From Lunularia cruciata (Eukaryota; Streptophyta; Marchantiopsida; Lunulariales; Lunulariaceae), in contig OX419755.1 of assembly GCA_948567375.1 (NCBI GenBank), positions 67,398,944-67,462,943 on the forward strand: 64,000 nt of DNA, read 5' to 3'. The translations under genes were made by a program, and so were the position numbers. Positions within the stretch are counted from its first letter, which is position 1. Each line of letters opens with the position of its first letter. Shown here in pieces: positions 1 to 10,439 of the stretch. The notes under the pieces are model-generated. The model worked only from the letters and a program-made list of their open reading frames with translations. It was not told where the DNA came from and ran no database searches.

Positions 1-635
1 ATAATTTTTGAGAATAGATAAAGCAAAGTGCTGTGAAGTAGTGCTCGTTGCTTGAGCTTGATTCCAAGTATCAACGTTGTACTTGTCTTTGTGAGTGTGT
101 GAAGAAATTCAAAGTGCAAGTCAGTGTGCTTGTTGGATGTTGGATTCCACAGCCTTGATCTTCATTCTGTGTGTTTGATCTTGAGTGAAGTGCAATCGAA
201 GCAATGCCTTGACAGATTTGAGAGGAATTGTAGTGTTGGTAGTATTCTGCATTTGTGAGTGCAATGGGAAGTTGATGTGAAGCAATTTTGATCGAGGAAG
301 TTGTGCCTTCAGTGGAGGGGTGGAACACAATTTTGAGGTGAAGTTGTTTTGCATTGAAGTGCCGTTTTCGGGAGAGCCTGAATCATCACAATCAAGATTC
401 TTTGGAAAGAATTGAAGGAGTTGTGATTAAGGAGTGTTACTTTGTGACAAGACTGCGAATCAGTACTTGTTACTCTCTTCTGGGTGTGGTTTCTACCTGA
501 GAGACTAAAGAAGAACTCAAGAAGAACTGAAATTGTTACTTTGCTTTGTATTTGACCAATTCTGACTTGTATCTCTGCGAGAACAAACTTTACTTACCCA
601 ATTATCGCAAAAGTGATATTTGCCGGGTTGTCACA
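1..635 (+). mobile_element. Family-G giant LTR, 3' part (R-U5), cut by window edge
   Basis: The sequence is collinear with the last ~640 bp of the family-G LTRs ending at 10385, 20473, 24464 and 56869. It ends in the same GTTGTCACA terminus at 635. Shared landmarks are AGATAGATAAAGCAAAGTGCTG-like text near the start, the CTCTTCTGGGTGTGGTTTC block near 478, and AAAGTGATATTTGCCGGG just before the end. The body of this LTR, including its U3 ORF, lies outside the window. It abuts a family-S LTR that lacks its first ~10 bp, so this copy was inserted into that LTR. The left target duplication cannot be checked. Confidence 0.85.
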
Positions 636-1057
636 CCTATCTCCCACTTAAGATGAACCTCTTATAGCTATTATGGTAGTGCACCATAGACTAAGAAGGC
701 AAAAAACCCCAACTCAATCATACTCCTCTAAGGCTAACACTCAAAGACTCAAACCATGCTCACTAGAGAACTCAATGAAAGAGAGATAGTTGTAAATAAA
801 AGGATGATGAGTATCTCCACACCCCTAATTTTTATACTTATGAAATAGTTACATACTAGAGTTATTAATTATTGGAGTAACTTAAGTTACTAGGCTAAAA
901 GTCAAATAAAGTCTAAAGTCTAAAGAAATATCCATATTCCTGGGAATATACTCCTAAGCATGAGGTCTTATCTTGACACAACCACTGAGTCAAGGTTTCC
1001 TTCACATGGGCTTTCCTTAAACTATAAGAGAATCCCCAAAAAAAGGCTTGTGGGTCA
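636..1057 (-). mobile_element. Left half of an old family-S LTR, split by the 1058-26066 element
   Basis: This stretch matches positions ~11 to ~433 of the family-S LTR, including the pair of motifs GTAGTGCACCATAGACTAAG and GAACTCAATGAAAGAGAGA. It stops at AAGGCTTGTGGGTCA, where the next family-S LTR begins. The missing continuation (CCTAGAGTTCTCAACTC) is found at 26067, directly after the other end of the inserted element. The two halves therefore formed one LTR before the insertion. Confidence 0.8.
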
Positions 1058-1746
1058 TGTGAGCCCGCCTGTCTCTCACTCAGGATGAACCTTTGATGGC
1101 TATTATTGTAGTGCACTATGGACTAAGAAGGCAAGGAACCCCAACTCCATCATACTCCACCAAGGCTAACACTCCAAGACTCAAGACATTGCTCACTAAA
1201 GAACTCAATGAGAGAGAGATAGTTGCAAATGAAAGGATGATGAGTACCTCCTCACCCCTTGTTTATATACTTGTGAAATAGTTATGTACCAAAGTTACTA
1301 ATTACCGTAGTAACTCAAGTTACTTGACTAAAGTCAAGTAAAGTCAAAAAGTAGAAAGGAATATCCACTCACATAGGCATATTCCACTAGCATGTGATCT
1401 TATCTTGACCCAACCACTAAGTCAAGGATTCCTTCACATGGGCTATCCTTGGACTATAGAAGAATCCAAAACAAAAAGGCTTGCGGGCCCAAGAGTTCTC
1501 AACTCTTTCCTCAAAGCCAAACACCTAGGAATAATACCAAGTCAACACACTAGAACCCAAAATAGTGGTGCTCATCTTTTCCACCTCCTCTAAAGTAAGG
1601 TCCCTTCTATCTTAGCTATGACTAACTCTAGCTAATCATGACTAATGTAGAACCATCCTTTATCTCTATATAAATAATATCTCTCAAGTACTCGTAATAC
1701 CAAGCTTAATATCACAATACCACACACATGCACAAATGGTGTTACA
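1058..1746 (-). repeat. 3' LTR of the family-S element
   Basis: The sequence starts TGTGAGCC and ends GTGTTACA on the plus strand (TGTAACAC...GGCTCACA in element orientation). It is nearly identical to 25376-26066. A polypurine tract follows on its internal side. The TATA-like TTTATATACTT near 1261-1271 is the minus-strand promoter. Confidence 0.9.
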
Positions 1747-1759
1747 TTTACCCCCAGAC
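1747..1759 (-). other. Polypurine tract of the family-S element
   Basis: On the minus strand the bases next to the 3' LTR read GTCTGGGGGTAAA, immediately followed by TGTAACACC. A purine-rich run at this place primes plus-strand DNA synthesis in LTR retrotransposons. Its position fixes the minus-strand orientation and the 3' LTR boundary. Confidence 0.85.
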
Positions 1760-1794
1760 TAAGTTTTCTCTTTGTCCTCAAAGTGAAGGTCTCT

Positions 1795-2396
1795 CTACCT
1801 TCTATGGTACATTTTCAACTTATCCTGGTTAATCCTATCAAAGTGTCTTCCTCCCAACTCCTTGAGATGATTGGTGTAATTGCCCCACACCTTCTCCACT
1901 ATGAAAGGTCCAAAGTACTTAGGCAAAAACTTCTTTTGCACTCTATTGAATTGAATAGAATCAAACAACATTACCCAATTACCTTCTTTGAAAGGCTCCA
2001 CCTTCTTCTTGCCTTGCCTCTTGTCATAGCTCTCCTTTTGTTTCCTTTGGGCTTGCTCCACTTGAACCATAGCAATTGCTCTTGCCTCTTCCAACTCCAT
2101 GAGTTGATCCTTCCTTGACTTCTTTGCATCACTTCCTTGTGCCTTCTTCAATCTCTTATGAATGCTTTGGAATGTGGGAGATCAAAGTGAATAGATAAGG
2201 TAGACTCAATACCATATACCAATTGAAATGGAGAATACTTGGTGGAAGTCTTCATGGTTGTCCTATACTCCCACAAAATCGCATGAATCCTCTTGTCCCA
2301 ATGATGTTTAGCCCTCTCCATTTTTACATCTTTGCCTAACATCATGCACATGGTCTAATTGGTTCTCTTTGCCAAGCCATTGGAATTTGGCTTCTA
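1795..2396 (-). pseudogene. Integrase C-terminal remnant (family S)
   Basis: Two minus-strand frames (2148-2396 and 1795-2151) cover the end of a gypsy integrase. The first carries the post-catalytic stretch with motifs NGLAKR, WDKRIHAILWEYRTT and SPFQLVYG. The second has a charged linker and a GPY-like domain (KYFGPFIVEK) ending near the PPT. The zinc-binding HHCC region and the first two catalytic aspartates are missing: RNase H ends and this late integrase begins within a few bases of 2400. One frameshift lies near 2150 and one in-frame stop lies before the MCMML stretch. Confidence 0.85.
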
Positions 2397-2404
2397 GGAT
2401 GTAG

Positions 2405-3126
2405 TTACTCTATGTGTGATAACAAAATGTCATAGCATGGTTGTAGTAATGCTTCTTGTAAACTCTCCTCCTCCACCATTGTGTAAGGTCTAGATCTTGC
2501 TGCAAGGGCCTTCCTCTCCCTAGCATGCATCTCTTCTAGATAGTTACCTCTTGTCACAAAATCCACAATCTCCTTGTACTCCATTGGAACCACTTGAGTG
2601 ATTGAGATTGTCATGAGCTCCTCATCCGGGAAGGAATCATCCACTGGCTCATCTCCATCATGATCATAGGCTCTAGATAACAAATCAGCATATGCATATT
2701 TCTTTCCTAGCCTATCCTCAATGGTGTAGTCATACTCAGACAAGAGTATCATCCACCTTGTTAGTCTTCCTTCAACATTAGGCTTGTTGAAAATGTAGTT
2801 CAAAGCCTTGTGATCCGTGACAATGGTGGCTTTCCCTCCAATCAAGTAGTGTCTAAACTTCTTGAGACCAAAGATCAATGCCAACCCTTCTCTCTCCATG
2901 ATAGAGTAGTTCTTTTCTGCTGAAACCATTTGCCTACTAGCATAAGCTATTGGATGATCATGCCCATCTTGGTCTAATTAACTAAGAGTGCATCCCAAAG
3001 CTACATTAGAAGCATCAATGTAGAGGATGAAAGGCTTACTCCAATCAGGTTTAGCAAGAATTGGAGCTACAACAAGGGATTGCTTGAGCTCCTCAAAAGC
3101 TTTGAGAGCCTCCTTGTCCTCCAAAA
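2405..3126 (-). pseudogene. RNase H domain of family-S pol
   Basis: The open frame 2405-2929 contains the gypsy RNase H signatures YSIMEREGLALIFGLKKFRHYL, IVTDHKALNYIF and RLTRWMILLSEYDYTIE, followed by a linker beginning YADLLSRA. Upstream, 2930-3126 encodes PDWSKPFILYIDASNVALGC-like text interrupted by a stop near 2977. The RNase H degrades RNA in the RNA:DNA hybrid during reverse transcription. It follows RT and precedes the integrase remnant, as in Ty3/gypsy pol. Confidence 0.9.
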
Positions 3127-3960
3127 TCACCTTGTAAATACACCCTTCTTCATGTAGATGGTCAATGCATAAGTCTTGTTGGCAAATGAGAAGATGAACC
3201 TCCTATAGTATCCAACCATCCCCAAGAATTGGCGTAACTTTGTCAAGCTTGAAGGGAATGGAAGGTCTAAGATTTTTCTCACCTTCTCAAGATCAACTAT
3301 TATTCCATCTTTGGAGATGATGTGCTCCAAAAGAAGACATTCTTCACATCCAAAAATGCACTTCTCTGGGTTGAGTGATGCATTTGCCTCATCCAAGCAT
3401 TGCAAGACCTTGATTAGGTGCTCAAAGTGCTCCTCCTTGCTCCCATAGACACAAAAGTCATCAATGGAGTCTCTCACAAATTTTCCAATGAAAGGTTCAA
3501 ATACCTTATTCATGAACCATTGGAATGTGGCTAGAGCATTGCAAAGCCCAAAATGCATGACCTTGAAAGCGTAAGTTCCCCAAGGTGTGGTGAATGTGGT
3601 GAGTTGTTGATGCTCTGGTGCAATCTTGATTTGGTTACATTCACTATAACCATCTCTAAAACTGTAAAAAATTGTACCTCTCATGACCTGCAACCTCCTC
3701 CAAGATCTCATCAATGAATGGCAATGGGTTGTAGTCCTTCTTGGTAACAGCATTGAGCTTCTTGTAATCCATAGGTACCCGAAGCTTACCATTCCTTTTT
3801 CTTCACAATGACAATTGGAGACACCCATTCTGAGTTCTCTACCTCAAAGATAAATCTAGCCTCCTTGAGCTTATCAATCTCCTCTTTCACAACCAAAGAG
3901 GTGAGCTAATCCAATGTTGCTTTTGGCAGATTGGTCTTGCATGTGATTCCACCTCTATCT
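3127..3960 (-). pseudogene. Reverse transcriptase domain of family-S pol
   Basis: The minus-strand frame 3127-3828 carries the RT fingers and palm: FRDGYSECNQIKI, FGLCNALATFQ and the catalytic box as SIDDFCVY (Asp-Asp codons at 3458-3463; the family usually has FIDD). It ends with LRQFLGMVGYYRRF before RNase H. The N-terminal part (MDYKKLNAV, NSEWVSPIVIVK) lies at about 3740-3890 in another frame, so at least one frameshift is present near 3680-3790. The protein copies retrotransposon RNA into DNA. Confidence 0.9.
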
Positions 3961-5086
3961 TGTGCTCCTCCAAGGTGACTTCCTTCAAATCCTTGTAACT
4001 AAAAGCAAACACATGGATGAACTTGCGGAAAATCTCCTCAAATCTCACCTTCTCCTCCTTGGTAACATTTGGACCATACTTGAGGGTAACTAACCTTCTC
4101 TCTACCTCCTCAAGTGTCAATGGTGATTTATCAGGGTCCTTCAAAACCTCTAGCTTAGGTGCAAAATCCATAACACACAAAGGATACACATCTGAATTAG
4201 AATCAAATTCATCCTCCTCCGTGAAAGTCTCCTCTTCCATGCGTGTGTCCACACCTAAAGCTCCTTCTTTAGAATCTAATTCCCAATAATCAGAAGATGG
4301 TGTATCTGAATGTGAAGTGTTGGTGGTGTTAGTCACAAGAACTATGACTCTATGGTTTGATGGCTCAATCCTCAAGTACCCCTTGTGCCATCGATCAGTT
4401 ATGCAAGCTGTTCTCAACCATGGCCTCCCAAGAAGTAAGTCATAGCTTGAATCCTTCAAGACTTGGAAAGTCATGATATTTTGAACTCCCATAACTGAAA
4501 CTACCACTCTATCCATCACCCCTATTGGTCAAACTTGTTGCTTGTTTGCCATGCTCACCACATATGTTAAAGGTCTTGAGGGTATCATACCCAACTTCTT
4601 CATCAACCTTTTTGACATGGCATTCACTGCTGATGCTCCATCAACAAGTGCATCCTTGATGTTGTGACCATTCAATCTCACATCAATCTTGGAGGTATAT
4701 TCACAAGCCTCCCATGGTGCTGGCTTGGCATCCACCACCCCCATTGATACTGGAGCTTTTGCCTTCTTCTTCCTCTTGCTCCTTGTAGAAATCAAACCAC
4801 CTCTAAGCTCCTTTCTCAAGGTAGGGTTCAAAGCAATCAATTGGTCTACTATGATGTTAGCCTTGTGACTACCAACATCCTCCAACACATTGTAGTTCCA
4901 TTGTTGCTTTGAAATCAAGAAATCCTCCATCCCCAACTTTTTCTTTGGAGTCTTTGTTGTTGATGGTGTTGAGTTGTAAGTGCTCCTAGTAGACATAGGA
5001 GTATCCTTGCTTGGAGTTAATTGTTGAGAAGAGTGAACATCCTCTGCAAAACAAGCTCTCTTCTTCTCTTTTGCCAAAAGCTCCAA
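3887..5086 (-). pseudogene. Protease region of family-S pol (retropepsin-like)
   Basis: The frame 4529-5086 has a Lys-rich stretch (STRSKRKKKAKAP) and then KIDVRLNGHNIKDALVDGAS AVN, which fits the aspartic protease active site (D-G/T-A/G). The frame 3887-4519 continues with QVLKDSSYDLLLGRPWL, matching the retropepsin second half, and an acidic linker leading to RT. The two frames are separated by a frameshift/stop near 4520-4530. The protease would cleave the Gag-Pol precursor. Active-site assignment is by motif only. Confidence 0.8.
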
Positions 5087-6580
5087 TTAAGACCCTTTGA
5101 GTTTGAGCACTCTCCCTTCTCATACTTGATCTCAACCACATCTATGGATGCTATCCCCTTACCTTTGTTTGGATTAAGAGCCACTTGGGTTTCACTACCT
5201 CCCTCTTTCCCTCTATTGGCTCCCTCATAACCCCTTCTTCCATGGTAAGTGGAATGTAGGCAATTCCTTTGGATATGGCCTCTTCCTCCACAACCAAAAC
5301 AATTTATATCATTGATTGTTGGCTGGTTGGCCTCCTCTATATAGATATTTTCCATAACTCCTAGGCGCTCTCCCTACATTCTGATCTACCTCTCTCTTCT
5401 CCCATAGTTGCACCACATTGATTTTGATATTTGCAAGTTGTTTTGTGATGGTTTGAAGTGGATCCTTGGTAGAGGTGCAAGAACTGGAGCAACTACTACT
5501 TATGGTGCAACCCTTGCCACCAAAGTATCAGAAGTTCCACCATACTTGTAGCCTTGAGGAGGATGCACTACCTTCTTCACCACCAAATCACTCTCATCTC
5601 CTTCCAAACTCTCCTCCATACAAATTGTGATCTTGATAGCTTCAACCTTGGAAGAAGGTTTCTCATATCTCACCTTGCTTCTAATTTGTGGTCTCAAACC
5701 TCTTATAAAATTCTTGATAAGCATGGCCCCTTTGCCAATCATAGTAGTCTCCATATCATCCCCACCCTTCCTCAACACTATGCAAAATCTGGACTCTAAC
5801 TTTTCCACTCTTTCCACATAGACTCTCACTTTCTCTCCATCTCCTTGTTTGAGAAAGGTAACCTCACTCTTAAATCCCTCATAATTCTCATATGGCAGAA
5901 AGTTCTCAATGAGTGCTGAAGTCAAAGTCTCCCAAGAGTCTTCTTCCCCATCTCTCCTCTCTCTCTTTTGGTATTCTGACTCATACCATGTAAGTGTTGC
6001 ATCCTCAAAGATATCTGGTAATAATGAGGCCTACCCATTCTTCCTCCTCTCATTGTTTCTTATGCAAGCTCTCTTGAAGTCTCTCACAAAGGCCTCCACA
6101 TCTTCTCCATCCTTGCTAAAGAAAACTGGAAGTTTTCCCATCTTAATCCCTCACTATCTTTCTTTTCTCTCAATTTTTTTCTTCTTTTTCTCTTTTCTTT
6201 TCTCTCACTCTATAACTAATAGAGTATATACATGACAAACACTATTTGAGAATAATCCACTCTAGGGAACACAAAAGTTTCAGGTTGCTCCAATATTTCT
6301 TTAGCAACATCAAATCCTAGAGTGCATATTAATCTAACTCTCATGGATAGTTTATCGATAAATTGAAAGATTATCTACATCACTAATCTTGAGAACTAGT
6401 TGGTGAAGTTGGTAGTATTTCTATAGCTGTACTAACACTCTTTCCAAGATCCTTCACCAAAGTCTCAATAAGTGCTTTTACTCCATTACACTCATGTCCT
6501 TTTGGAAATCCTTCCACTCCACAAACCCCTTGGTCTTAGATCTTCTCCCTCCCAATCTTGGTGAAGAAGGTCTAACATGC
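5017..6580 (-). pseudogene. Gag of the family-S element, with CCHC zinc knuckle
   Basis: The capsid-type retrotransposon gag domain lies at about 5500-6145, with motifs DGEDVEAFVRDFKRA, WYESEY, FLPYENYEGFKSEV and NFIRGLRPQIRSKV. A classic zinc knuckle C-X2-C-X4-H-X4-C (CFGCGGRGHIQRNC) lies near 5265-5310. The N-terminal part (6340-6580) has RRSKTKGFVEWKDF followed by a frameshift. Gag forms the virus-like particle and packages RNA. The 5' end is truncated at 6585 by the nested family-G insertion, and stops and frameshifts are present throughout. Confidence 0.85.
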
Positions 6581-6952
6581 AAACTTGAGGTACCCATATT
6601 TTTGTTTTTTTTTCTCAATTTTGAAGAAGAAGTGTAAAGAGAAATTGAATTGTGCCTGTAAGGCCAAAGAAGGCAAAGAAAAGTGTCCTTGGGGTGTAAC
6701 CCAAGGTAACATGACTTCAGGTTAGAAGGTGAGGTACTCAGAGTTGCCTTGTCAGCATACAACCCAAAGTAAGGAGTCTTTGTCTTGGAAGTGCTCAACC
6801 CAAGGCAAGAATAGTGTAACAACTTCCCTTTGAGGCGAGACATTCAAGAAGGTACCATTCAAAAATGGCGGTCATACGCATGAAGGACACTTGACAATGA
6901 CAAGAACATGTAGAAGGTGTGCTTTCTTGGTAGAAACTTGAATGTAAGAAAG

Positions 6953-9587
6953 ACGAAGAAGGCGCGACTCTATAAAATTTGGGCTAAAGACAAAGTGATG
7001 ACAAGATATTTCCCATTGCCATTAAGAAGTCATCCTATATGAGGTCATGGGAAGGAAAGTATAGTCAAAGATGTGAGGGTGTGTCAAGCAGAAGTCAAGA
7101 GAGTTAATCCGAGAATCAATAGGAAGAATAGTCTCCAGCCCAAAGCGGAAGAGAGAAAGATAGGAGGTGGGAAGAAGAACTCTGAATCCACAATGAGAAA
7201 TCATGCGATCCGGAGGTTAGATGTGATTGCAAGAATCAAAGTCTTGAGCAAGCTTTGGTTCATATTCTTGGCATGGAATTGGAATGTTAGTTTTCTAGGT
7301 TTCATGATTGAGATCATCAAGAGTAAGTGTCTCGATGGCCCTAAAGAAGCAGGGAAGTGAGAAAATATGGCTCGATGGACAAAGTCGGATTGGAGATTAG
7401 TACTTGGAGGAGAAGCAGGCATAGAGGAAGGTGCCATGTTCTTGGGGAAGGGAGAAGTCACAGAAGAAACCCAAGAAGTGAGGGATGCTTTCTCTTTGAA
7501 GCGCACTAAGAATGGCTACAAAGTGGAGAGCTATAAGGATCTTGTCAAGAGGGGGATTGTGAGCGCTCTAATGGCAATCTTGAAGCCGGAGAGAATGACT
7601 TATGTGATGAAGCACCAAGTGGTGTTCTTCCATAAGATGTTTGTAGGAGAGCCAATTAATTGGGCAAAGTGTTTCCATCAGAGGACACAATAGATGATGT
7701 GGAATTTGCAAGACAAGTCACCGCCACATTACATTGTACCATTTGCAGCCCATTTTTATTTGAGATTGAATCTATTGAATGTGGCGGAGAGGCACAAGAT
7801 GGTGTCTCATTTCCATCTTGACTTGAGAAGAGATGCAAAGGATTGGTGCAAAGGAGCAGCAATACATCCTATAAATCAAGAGTAGCAATGAGAACTATGA
7901 GCAAATGGGGCAGAATATGCAAGTGAAGGTGAGTACTCCAAAGTCAAAGAATAAGAGTTGACAAGGAGAAGAAGAAGTAGAGAAGGCGTGACCTTGGAAA
8001 GCCAGAAGAGTGAATCCAAGGAAAGAATTGGTGGTGATTGCATCATCGGATGAAGAGTCGGAAGGAGTGGCTGAGTGCAAGTCCAAAGACTCGGAGAAGG
8101 AGGAAGAACCTAAGTTCATGCTGCAGAGTGGAGACACAAGCAGTGACAGTGAGGATAGCGGAGAGATGCAATTGGTATCCAAAGAAGAGGAAGCTAAGAT
8201 GGAGACGGCAAAGAAAGATAACTTAAAATCTGAAGACAAAGTTCCAAAGCATGAGGAAAAGAGAGTTACAATTCAGAGGTGAGTCCATTCTAGACAAAGG
8301 GCAAAGTATGAAGTGGGGCTGAGTAAGGTGAGAGAAGTGGAGAGTGGAAGTTCAGGGAGCAATGAATCCATTCCTATAAGGTGATTGCGGCTAAGAAGAC
8401 GGGTATCAAGAGAGGAAGAGACAAGGAGATTAGTCCGCAAGCCAAGGTAATTCTAAGTGAAGGAGTGGAGTATCTGCGTGAGGTTGTGTGCTCTTTGTTG
8501 GTGAAGTTAGAGCACAAGACGAAGGAGATGCAGTCAAAGTGTTTGGAGGTGAAGACTATATTGCAGGTGTTAGCTCGGTTGGAAGAAGAGAATTCGGAGT
8601 TGAAGAATAATATAACCTAAGGTGAGGAGGAAAGGGAAGTACTATGAGTAGATGTTGTAGTACAGAATCAAGTGATCAAGAACTTGAAGAGAGAAGCAAG
8701 GAGTAGAGAGGAACTCATAGAGCAGAGTGACATACCAAGGGAAAGGCAAGTAGTTGAGTACAAAATCTTGAAGCAGCAGTTTGCTGATTTGAGATTAGAA
8801 ATTATCCATGCTATGGAAAGAGTGGCGGAGAAGGAGCAAGAGCTCGATAGAGTGATGGAGAGTGTAGAAGAGAAGAAACAGCTATGGCAAAGAGAGTTGA
8901 CAGCAAGATATAGAGAGGAGGAAAGATTAAGAGAGTTGCTTCGCAACTAGGGGGAGAAGATTGTGCAGAAGGAGAAAGAGAGAAGGAGACTGTGAAAGCC
9001 AAGTTCAAAGTAGAATTGGCAATGTACAGAGAAGATTGGCTTGCAGATCGAGAACGGGAGAGAAAAATGCAACTAGAGCTATTGAAGGAGATTGTGATCA
9101 AGATGAATGCAATGCTAAGTACAGAAGCCAACGTGCAAATTAAAGAGACACAGCTACACAAGTTGAAGTTGCTGGTGCAAGAGACAAAGAGGCAAAATGC
9201 AAAGGACAAAGATTTGAATGCTTTACTTATCAGTCTCAAAACTAGTGTAGATAGGAAGATATTAGAAGTGGAAGATAATATCACGATTAGATTAGACTTG
9301 ATGAAATTAGAGATAGATTAACTTCAAAAGGATGTAAAAGCAAAACCCAAAGTAGATGACATAGGAGTCTAGATATCTTTGGAGTTATCAAGGGAGATAT
9401 TAGAGAAGAGTGGGTTGGGAGATAAAGATTTAGAAAGACTACCTGCTAATGTGATTGTAGATCAAGAAAGAGAGTATTAGAATTGGTAGAAGATTTAGTA
9501 GTTGTGAAACCCGAGGACAGAGTAGTAGTCAGTGAAGTTACTTTGGGATTGAAAGCTGAGGAAGAAGTTGACATTGGATCAGATTAG
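6953..9587 (+). pseudogene. U3-encoded long ORF of family G, copy A (unknown protein)
   Basis: This is the collinear counterpart of the long ORF seen in copies B, C and D. The ATG found in copies B and C is ACG here. The best-preserved frame is 7367-7693, with WTKSDWRLVLG, GYKVESYKDLVKRGI, VFFHKMF and INWAKCFHQRT; it is followed by an in-frame TAG and then PPHYIVPFAAHFYL. A Lys/Glu-rich region with SSDEESEG follows (8010-8282). After that come long heptad-like stretches predicted by eye to be coiled coil (8461-9320), ending EEEVDIGSD-stop at 9587. I recognise no known family. A distant relation to plant transposon-associated domains is possible but unproven. Several stops show it is not translatable as one protein. 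Confidence 0.7.
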
Positions 9588-9702
9588 TAACAATTTTGAG
9601 ATATGACGAGGCAGATATGAAGAGGTGCATTGTCATTTTGTATCTACAGGTTAGAAGAATTGTTAGGAAATGGTATAGTTGTTAGAATTGTCATTTGCTT
9701 CA

Positions 9703-9713
9703 CTATTTAAGAG
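9703..9713 (+). promoter_or_regulatory. TATA-like box of family-G LTR
   Basis: CTATTTAAGAG occurs at the same LTR position in other copies: 19790-19800, 23787-23797, 39575-39582 (TATTTAAG) and 56203-56213 (TGTTTAAGAG). Conservation among diverged copies and a location ~675 bp from the LTR end suggest the Pol II promoter that defines the U3/R border. This places the long ORF in U3. No transcript data support it. Confidence 0.5.
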
Positions 9714-10392
9714 TGACTTTTGCAGTGAAATGTTGTTCAATGCTCATTATTTGTGAGGATAGATAAAGCAAAGTGCTGATTTCAATGCTTGTCGCTTGAG
9801 CTTGATTCCGACTATCCACTTTGTGATTGTGTTTATGAGTGTGTGGAGAAATTTGAAGTGCAAGTCAATGTGCATGTTGGATGTTGGATTTTGTAGCCTT
9901 GATCTTTACTCCGTGTGTTTGATCCTAAGTGAAGTGCAATCAAAGCAATGCCTTGATAGATCTGAGAGGAATTGTAGTGTTGGTAGTATTCTGCATTTGT
10001 GAGTGCAGTGCAAAGTTGATGTGAAGCAATTTAGATCAAGGAAGTTGTGCCTTTAGTAGAGGAGTAGAACACAATTCTGAGGGGAAGTCGTTTTGTAGTG
10101 AAGTGCAATTTTCAGGAGAGCTTGAATCATCACAATCAAGATTGTTTGGAAAGATTTGATGGAGTTGTGATTGAGTGTGATAAATTGTTGTGACAAGACT
10201 ACAAATCAGTGCTTGTTACTCTCTTCTGGGTGTGGTTTCTACCTGAGAGATTAAAGACACAACCAAGAAGAATTGAAGATTGTTACTGTTTGACTTTGTA
10301 TTTGACCAATTATGACTAGTATCTCTACGGGAATGAACTTTACTTACCTAATCACCGCAAAAGTGATATTTGCCAGGTTTTCATATGATTTT

Positions 10393-10410
10393 TGGTGCCA
10401 CTACCAGGGA
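10393..10410 (+). other. Primer-binding site, tRNA-Asp type (family G)
   Basis: TGGTGCCACTACCAGGGA matches the complement of the plant tRNA-Asp 3' end at 13 of 18 bases. The five differences are all transitions, as expected from decay of methylated cytosines. It lies 7 bp after the 5' LTR. Confidence 0.75.
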
Positions 10411-10439
10411 TACAAATCTTGGAAGTAGAAGAATACAAA

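Larger units (their letters stand above)
6586..10385 (+). repeat. 5' giant LTR of the family-G element (3800 bp)
   Basis: It begins TGAGGTACCCATATT (family consensus TGTGGTACCCACAT) and ends GGTTTTCATA (consensus GGTTGTCACA). It is collinear over its whole length with the 3' LTR and with the solo LTRs at 20690-24464 and 53074-56869. The inferred U3 is about 3.15 kb and holds the long ORF. R-U5 is about 0.65 kb. PBS follows 7 bp after the end. Confidence 0.9.

Noticed and set aside
1783-2118. Plus-strand 111-codon ORF
   Set aside because: It overlaps the minus-strand integrase C-terminus, which has clear family motifs.
6590-6843. Antisense ORF at the left end of family-G LTRs (also ~14807-15046 and ~53024-53248 on the minus strand)
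   Set aside because: It recurs because the LTR sequence recurs. The frame differs in the 20690 copy, starts vary and no motif is seen. Likely a shadow.
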